DNA from: Spartobacteria bacterium
Lineage (GTDB): Bacteria; Verrucomicrobiota; Verrucomicrobiia; Chthoniobacterales; UBA10450
Assembly: GCA_003167555.1 (NCBI GenBank)
Contig: PMSN01000012.1
Location: 62,001 to 126,000 of the forward strand
DNA: 64,000 nt
Direction of reading: 5' to 3'
Both the position numbers and the translations under genes were made by a program. Under the pieces are notes generated by a model that was given only the letters and a program-made list of their open reading frames with translations, did no database searches and was not told where the DNA came from. Positions 60,755-64,000 of the stretch are shown in pieces (the first letter of the stretch is position 1; each line of letters starts with the position of its first letter).

Positions 60755-62170
60755 TCAAGCCAACAGATCGTAGCCCCGGCTGCCGGTGATGCGGCGGTGG
60801 GTGAATTCCCCGACCGCTGCCGGCTGGGAAAGAATCACGCGGGCATCGACGTCGGGCGCGTCCGCTTCCGTGCGGGCCACGAGCGGCTCGTCGACCAGAA
60901 GCCGCAACTCGCGTCCGATTTTTTCGTGCGCCATCTCGCGCGCGATCCGCTGCTGCGCCGTCATCGCGCGGCGATAACGCTCGTTTTTTATTTTCGCTGG
61001 AATTTGCTCCGGCATTTTCGCCGCCCGCGAGCCCTCTTCCTGCGAATATTTGAAAACTCCGAGCCGGTCGAATCGCGTCCGCTCGATGAATTCGAGCAGC
61101 GACTCGAAAGCCGCGTCAGTTTCGCCGGGAAATCCGACGATGAACGTCGTGCGCAACGCCACCCCTGGAATGCCGGAGCGCAGAGCTGCCACCAGATCCT
61201 CGATATGCGCGCGACTAGTTTCCCGGCGCATCAGGCCAAGCATGCCCTCATCGATATGCTGGAGCGGCATGTCGATGTAACGCGCGACCTTGTCGCATTG
61301 CGCGATCGTCTCGATCAGCTCGTTGCTCCAGTGCGCGGGGTGTGTGTAAAGCAGCCGCACCCAAAAATCTCCCTCGATGTTTTGGATGTCGCGGAGCAAA
61401 GCCGTGAGCGTCGGCCCACGCGACGAATCCACCGGCTGGCGCGGCCCGGCCTTCGCCGTCCACAAATCCATTCCGTAGTAAGTGGTGTCCTGGCTGATGA
61501 GGTTTATCTCCCTCACCCCTTCGGCCACGAGCCCACGAATCTCGGCGAGGACCGAGTCCGGCTGCCGGCTGCGATGCCGCCCGCGCATTTGCGGGATCAC
61601 ACAGAAACTGCACGGATGATTGCATCCCTCCGCGATTTTGAGATACGCGCTGTGGGTGGGCGTCAGTCGGAACCGGGGCGTGTCATAATTTGGAATGTAA
61701 GTCGGCCGCTCGGTGACAAAACTGTCGCCTGTCTCGTTCCCGCCGGTCAGCACGCGCTGCACGATGGCTCCCAACTCCGCGACCTGGTCCAAGCCGACGA
61801 ACGCATCCACTTCGGGCAATGATGCGCGAAGCTCGCGCGAAAAACGTTGCGCCATGCAGCCGCTCACGATCAGTTTTTGGCCCGGCTTTTTCCCGAGCCC
61901 GCGCTGTTGATGCGCCTCAAGGATTGCATCGATCGATTCTTCTTTCGCGGAATCGATGAACGCGCACGTGTTCACGACGAGCACGTCGGCTTCCTCGGCG
62001 AGGGATGTGATTTCCATTCCGTGCTGCAAAACGCTCCCGAGCATGATCTCGGCATCGACCAGGTTCTTCGCGCAACCCAGGCTGATCATGCCGACTTTGG
62101 CGGCGGACTTCTGGTAGGGACGCCGCGCTGCGGCGTCCGTGTCGGAACTCACGCTAATCGATCGTGACAT
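60755..62170 (-). CDS. rimO: Ribosomal protein S12 methylthiotransferase
   Basis: Radical-SAM methylthiotransferase adding a methylthio group to an Asp of S12. Of 471 residues: N-terminal UPF0004 domain (ISLGCAKNLVDAEIMLG, SGCMAQRF, with three cluster cysteines), radical SAM CNHPCSFC (CxxxCxxC), RGRHRSRQPDS, GFPGETDAAFESLLEFI, and a C-terminal TRAM domain (LVDEPLVARTEADAPDVDAR). ATG 62170 makes residues ~11-19 from repeat family C; the next candidate start is Met28 at 62089. It overlaps the RodZ-like gene by 17 bp. Confidence 0.94.
   Translation of the reverse strand: MSRSISVSSDTDAAARRPYQKSAAKVGMISLGCAKNLVDAEIMLGSVLQHGMEITSLAEEADVLVVNTCAFIDSAKEESIDAILEAHQQRGLGKKPGQKLIVSGCMAQRFSRELRASLPEVDAFVGLDQVAELGAIVQRVLTGGNETGDSFVTERPTYIPNYDTPRFRLTPTHSAYLKIAEGCNHPCSFCVIPQMRGRHRSRQPDSVLAEIRGLVAEGVREINLISQDTTYYGMDLWTAKAGPRQPVDSSRGPTLTALLRDIQNIEGDFWVRLLYTHPAHWSNELIETIAQCDKVARYIDMPLQHIDEGMLGLMRRETSRAHIEDLVAALRSGIPGVALRTTFIVGFPGETDAAFESLLEFIERTRFDRLGVFKYSQEEGSRAAKMPEQIPAKIKNERYRRAMTAQQRIAREMAHEKIGRELRLLVDEPLVARTEADAPDVDARVILSQPAAVGEFTHRRITGSRGYDLLA
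62113..62138. repeat. Palindromic repeat, family C copy 3, inside rimO
   Basis: GGTAGGGACGCCGCGCTGCG GCGTCC lies wholly within the N-terminal part of the rimO frame. Confidence 0.8.
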
Positions 62171-63068
62171 TCGCGTCTCCCTTGGTGATCCGCTTGCCGT
62201 TTTTCTTGATCTCGACCGCGGTGGTGTCGAGCACCTTCACGGCGATATGGGTTCCTTGAAAATGCACGACCCCATCGGTTGGAGTGATCCAACGCTCCAA
62301 GGCGGACGCCTCGTCGTCATCCACGGTCACCTTCACGTAGGTTTTCTTGAGCGCGCGAATCTCGACTTTGGTCGGACCGCTCGGCGAGGCAGACGCGCTC
62401 GTTTGTGCCTTGGCCAAATCGTCGGGATGCACGGCCTCGGCACGCCGCACTTCCGGTTCGGAAGCGGCCGGTGTCGGAGCCGGTGTGGTGACGGCTACGG
62501 TCGGTTGGACCGGCGGCGCGGTGGTCGCGGCAACCACTGGCGGGGTGGCGTTCTCCGCGGGCAAAGCACGAGGCGCGACAACTTTTGTTTGGCTCGCGCT
62601 CGGTGAGGCGGCCGGAGTGTTCGCCGGCCTCGGCTTGAGACGCTGGAGTTCGAGAATCCACCGGATGCAGACGAACCCGACCACCAAGACAATGACGCCG
62701 ATGACGAAGGGCGCGAGCGATCCGCGGTTTCCCCCGCTGCTGCTGCGGCTAACCGTGCGTTGTTTTCGCGTCGACATTGGCCGGCTCGGCGGCGGCTCGG
62801 GGTTGTCCTGGAGATACGCATAACCATCTACCGTCACGCCTTGGGAGTTCTCAAACGCCTCCAGGTAAGGAGACACGTCCACCTCCAGGAACTTTCCGTA
62901 GATGACGAGAAATCCCTTGGCGTAAGCCAGACTGGCGAACTGCGAAAAATCCTCGTTCTCGATCTCTTCGAGGCGGCCCGGCCGGATTTTGGTCATGCGG
63001 CCGGCTTCTTCGAGCGTGAGATTTCGCGCGAGGCGTGCGTCCTTTAATTTCTTACCGAGACCTTCCAT
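62154..63068 (-). CDS. rodZ: RodZ-like helix-turn-helix membrane protein
   Basis: The 304-residue protein has an N-terminal Cro-type HTH (GKKLKDARLARNLTLEEAGR, IRPGRLEEIENEDFSQFAS, YAKGFLVIYGKFLEVD), a basic juxtamembrane stretch, one membrane segment (LAPFVIGVIVLVVGFVCIRW), a Pro/Ala/Thr-rich linker and a C-terminal DUF4115-like beta domain (VEIRALKKTYVKVTVDDDEA, VHFQGTHIAVKVLDTTAVEI). RodZ links MreB to the elongation machinery. Lies between ftsK and rimO. Confidence 0.88.
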   Translation of the reverse strand: MEGLGKKLKDARLARNLTLEEAGRMTKIRPGRLEEIENEDFSQFASLAYAKGFLVIYGKFLEVDVSPYLEAFENSQGVTVDGYAYLQDNPEPPPSRPMSTRKQRTVSRSSSGGNRGSLAPFVIGVIVLVVGFVCIRWILELQRLKPRPANTPAASPSASQTKVVAPRALPAENATPPVVAATTAPPVQPTVAVTTPAPTPAASEPEVRRAEAVHPDDLAKAQTSASASPSGPTKVEIRALKKTYVKVTVDDDEASALERWITPTDGVVHFQGTHIAVKVLDTTAVEIKKNGKRITKGDANVTID

Positions 63069-63092
63069 GGAAAATTCGTGTGCGTCGCCCGG

Positions 63093-64000
63093 TTACACCG
63101 TGGCGTCGAGGTCGACGAGAATCTCGCGCGGCTTCGCGCCTTCGCCGGGCCCCAATATGCCGCGCTGCTCCAGAATATCAACGATCCGTGCCGCGCGCGT
63201 GTAACCCAGACGCAGACGGCGTTGCAACAGCGAAGTCGACGCGCGTTTCTCCTGCCGGATAATTTCGAGACATTTTTCCACGAGCTCCTCGTCTTCATCA
63301 GTCACTTCCTCCGCGGATGCGCTCGACAATTGCAATTTGTCCTGCATCGCGAGATCGAACGATGGCGGACTTTGCGCGGCGACGAATTCGACGAGCCGAT
63401 GAATTTCTTCGTCGGTCACGAGCACGCCTTGCGCGCGGATGAGCCGCGACGTGCTCGGCGGCAGATAAAGCATGTCGCCTTGGCCTAACAAACGGTCCGC
63501 GCCGTTTTCATCCAGGATCACGCGGCTGTCGATCTTCGATGCTACTTGAAACGCGATTCGGCTCGGGATGTTCGCCTTGATCACGCCGGTGATGACGTCG
63601 GCGCGCGGCGTTTGCGTCGCGACGATGAGATGGATTCCGGCCGCGCGCGCCATTTGCGTGATGCGCGCGATGGCGCTTTCCACATCGGCTGGCGCCGTTT
63701 GCATCAGGTCCGCCAGCTCGTCAATGATGATGACGATGTAAGGCATGCGATCCGGAATCACGAGTTCGTCTTCGCGCGGGACTTTGATCTCTGCGGTGGT
63801 CGCTGCGTCCGCGCTTCGATTACTGGCCGGCGACACGCCCGCCTCTGCCTCGTCATCCAATTCCTTCTGAGTCTTCTTCGGCGGGCGTCCGTTGAAGCTC
63901 GTGATGTTGCGAACGCCAGCCTGCGCGAAAATCTTGTAGCGCTTTTCCATTTCATCGATCACCCAGCGCAACGCCAGCAGCACCTTCTTCGGATCGGTCA
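63093..64000 (-). CDS. ftsK: DNA translocase FtsK, C-terminal part (5' end outside window)
   Basis: The frame runs off the window: the codons before the first in-window start (GTG 63983) read TDPKK, which is family sequence, so the gene continues beyond 64000. Seen are the ALRWVIDEMEKRYKIFAQAG segment, RNITSFNGR, a ~40-residue charged insert, Walker B YIVIIIDELADLM, ATQTPRADVITGVIKANIPS, SRVILDENGADRLLGQGDML and the C-terminal gamma winged helix (STSLLQRRLRLGYTRAARIV) that reads KOPS DNA sites. It moves chromosome termini at division. Spaced 24 bp before the RodZ-like gene. Confidence 0.95.
   Translation of the reverse strand, partial: TDPKKVLLALRWVIDEMEKRYKIFAQAGVRNITSFNGRPPKKTQKELDDEAEAGVSPASNRSADAATTAEIKVPREDELVIPDRMPYIVIIIDELADLMQTAPADVESAIARITQMARAAGIHLIVATQTPRADVITGVIKANIPSRIAFQVASKIDSRVILDENGADRLLGQGDMLYLPPSTSRLIRAQGVLVTDEEIHRLVEFVAAQSPPSFDLAMQDKLQLSSASAEEVTDEDEELVEKCLEIIRQEKRASTSLLQRRLRLGYTRAARIVDILEQRGILGPGEGAKPREILVDLDATV

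Overview
The window looks like a piece of chromosome from a high-GC, Gram-negative (diderm) soil-type member of the Verrucomicrobiota, most likely a Spartobacteria/Chthoniobacterales relative. This is inferred from gene content; no rRNA is present. The pointers are a 51-residue small basic protein of the Chlamydiae/Verrucomicrobia type (23123-23278), a stand-alone SWIB-domain protein (as in chlamydiae), an LPS/lipoprotein/secretin toolkit, Pro/Thr-rich exported proteins, and many short palindromic interspersed repeats between genes. There is no transposase, integrase, phage gene, CRISPR array or rRNA operon, so this reads as core chromosome.

Layout. 1-4.8 kb: the 3' part of a CHASE2-adenylate cyclase gene and two polytopic GT-C type glycosyltransferases. 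5-11.4 kb: murein recycling ligase mpl, an NTF2-like secreted protein, a type II secretion secretin, a 38-residue membrane peptide and threonine aldolase, separated by ~130-bp palindromic repeats. 11.4-17.4 kb: exported proteins (a lipoprotein, a metzincin protease with tandem C-terminal repeats, a secreted unknown), then DsbD and a redoxin. 17.4-22.3 kb: a tesA-like esterase plus SDR facing an ABC exporter pair (ybbA-ybbP order as in E. coli). 22.3-29.4 kb: rluB, small basic protein, mtnA, a rhodanese, an ArnT-like transferase, a hotdog thioesterase and a fused lipid A acyltransferase-heptosyltransferase. 29.4-36 kb: a double GT2 glycosyltransferase, a cupin, then methyltransferase-panC-nadB. 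36-44.3 kb: a possible double-psi-barrel exported protein, a dynamin-like GTPase with a polysaccharide deacetylase, a hybrid histidine kinase, a thioredoxin lipoprotein, SWIB, a receiver-SpoIIE phosphatase and a second lipoprotein with the same C-terminal motif as the one at 11.5 kb. 44.4-49.6 kb: aroA-cmk-plsC and a large WxPY-repeat lipoprotein. 49.6-52.4 kb: an MBL nuclease fused to an ATP-dependent DNA ligase. 52.4-57.7 kb: a STAS/SpoIIE phosphatase pair leading into grpE-dnaJ and rsmE. 57.8-64 kb: rplS-rnhB-yraN, tRNA-Arg(CCG), trxA, a tail-anchored repeat protein, rimO, a RodZ-like protein and the 3' part of ftsK.

Themes. Several genes serve envelope building (mpl, waaF/lpxL fusion, GT-C and GT2 transferases, plsC, secretin, LPS-type lipoproteins). 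A second group is periplasmic redox (DsbD, redoxin, Trx lipoprotein). A third is signalling by phosphatase/partner-switching (two SpoIIE-type phosphatases, one STAS protein). The most unusual single items are the MBL-ligase fusion, the acyltransferase-heptosyltransferase fusion, the paired lipoproteins sharing a C-terminal motif, and the repeat elements, several of which run into coding sequence and supply codons or stop codons. Coordinates of starts were chosen by reading signal peptides, family N-termini and upstream sites; many differ from the longest open frame.
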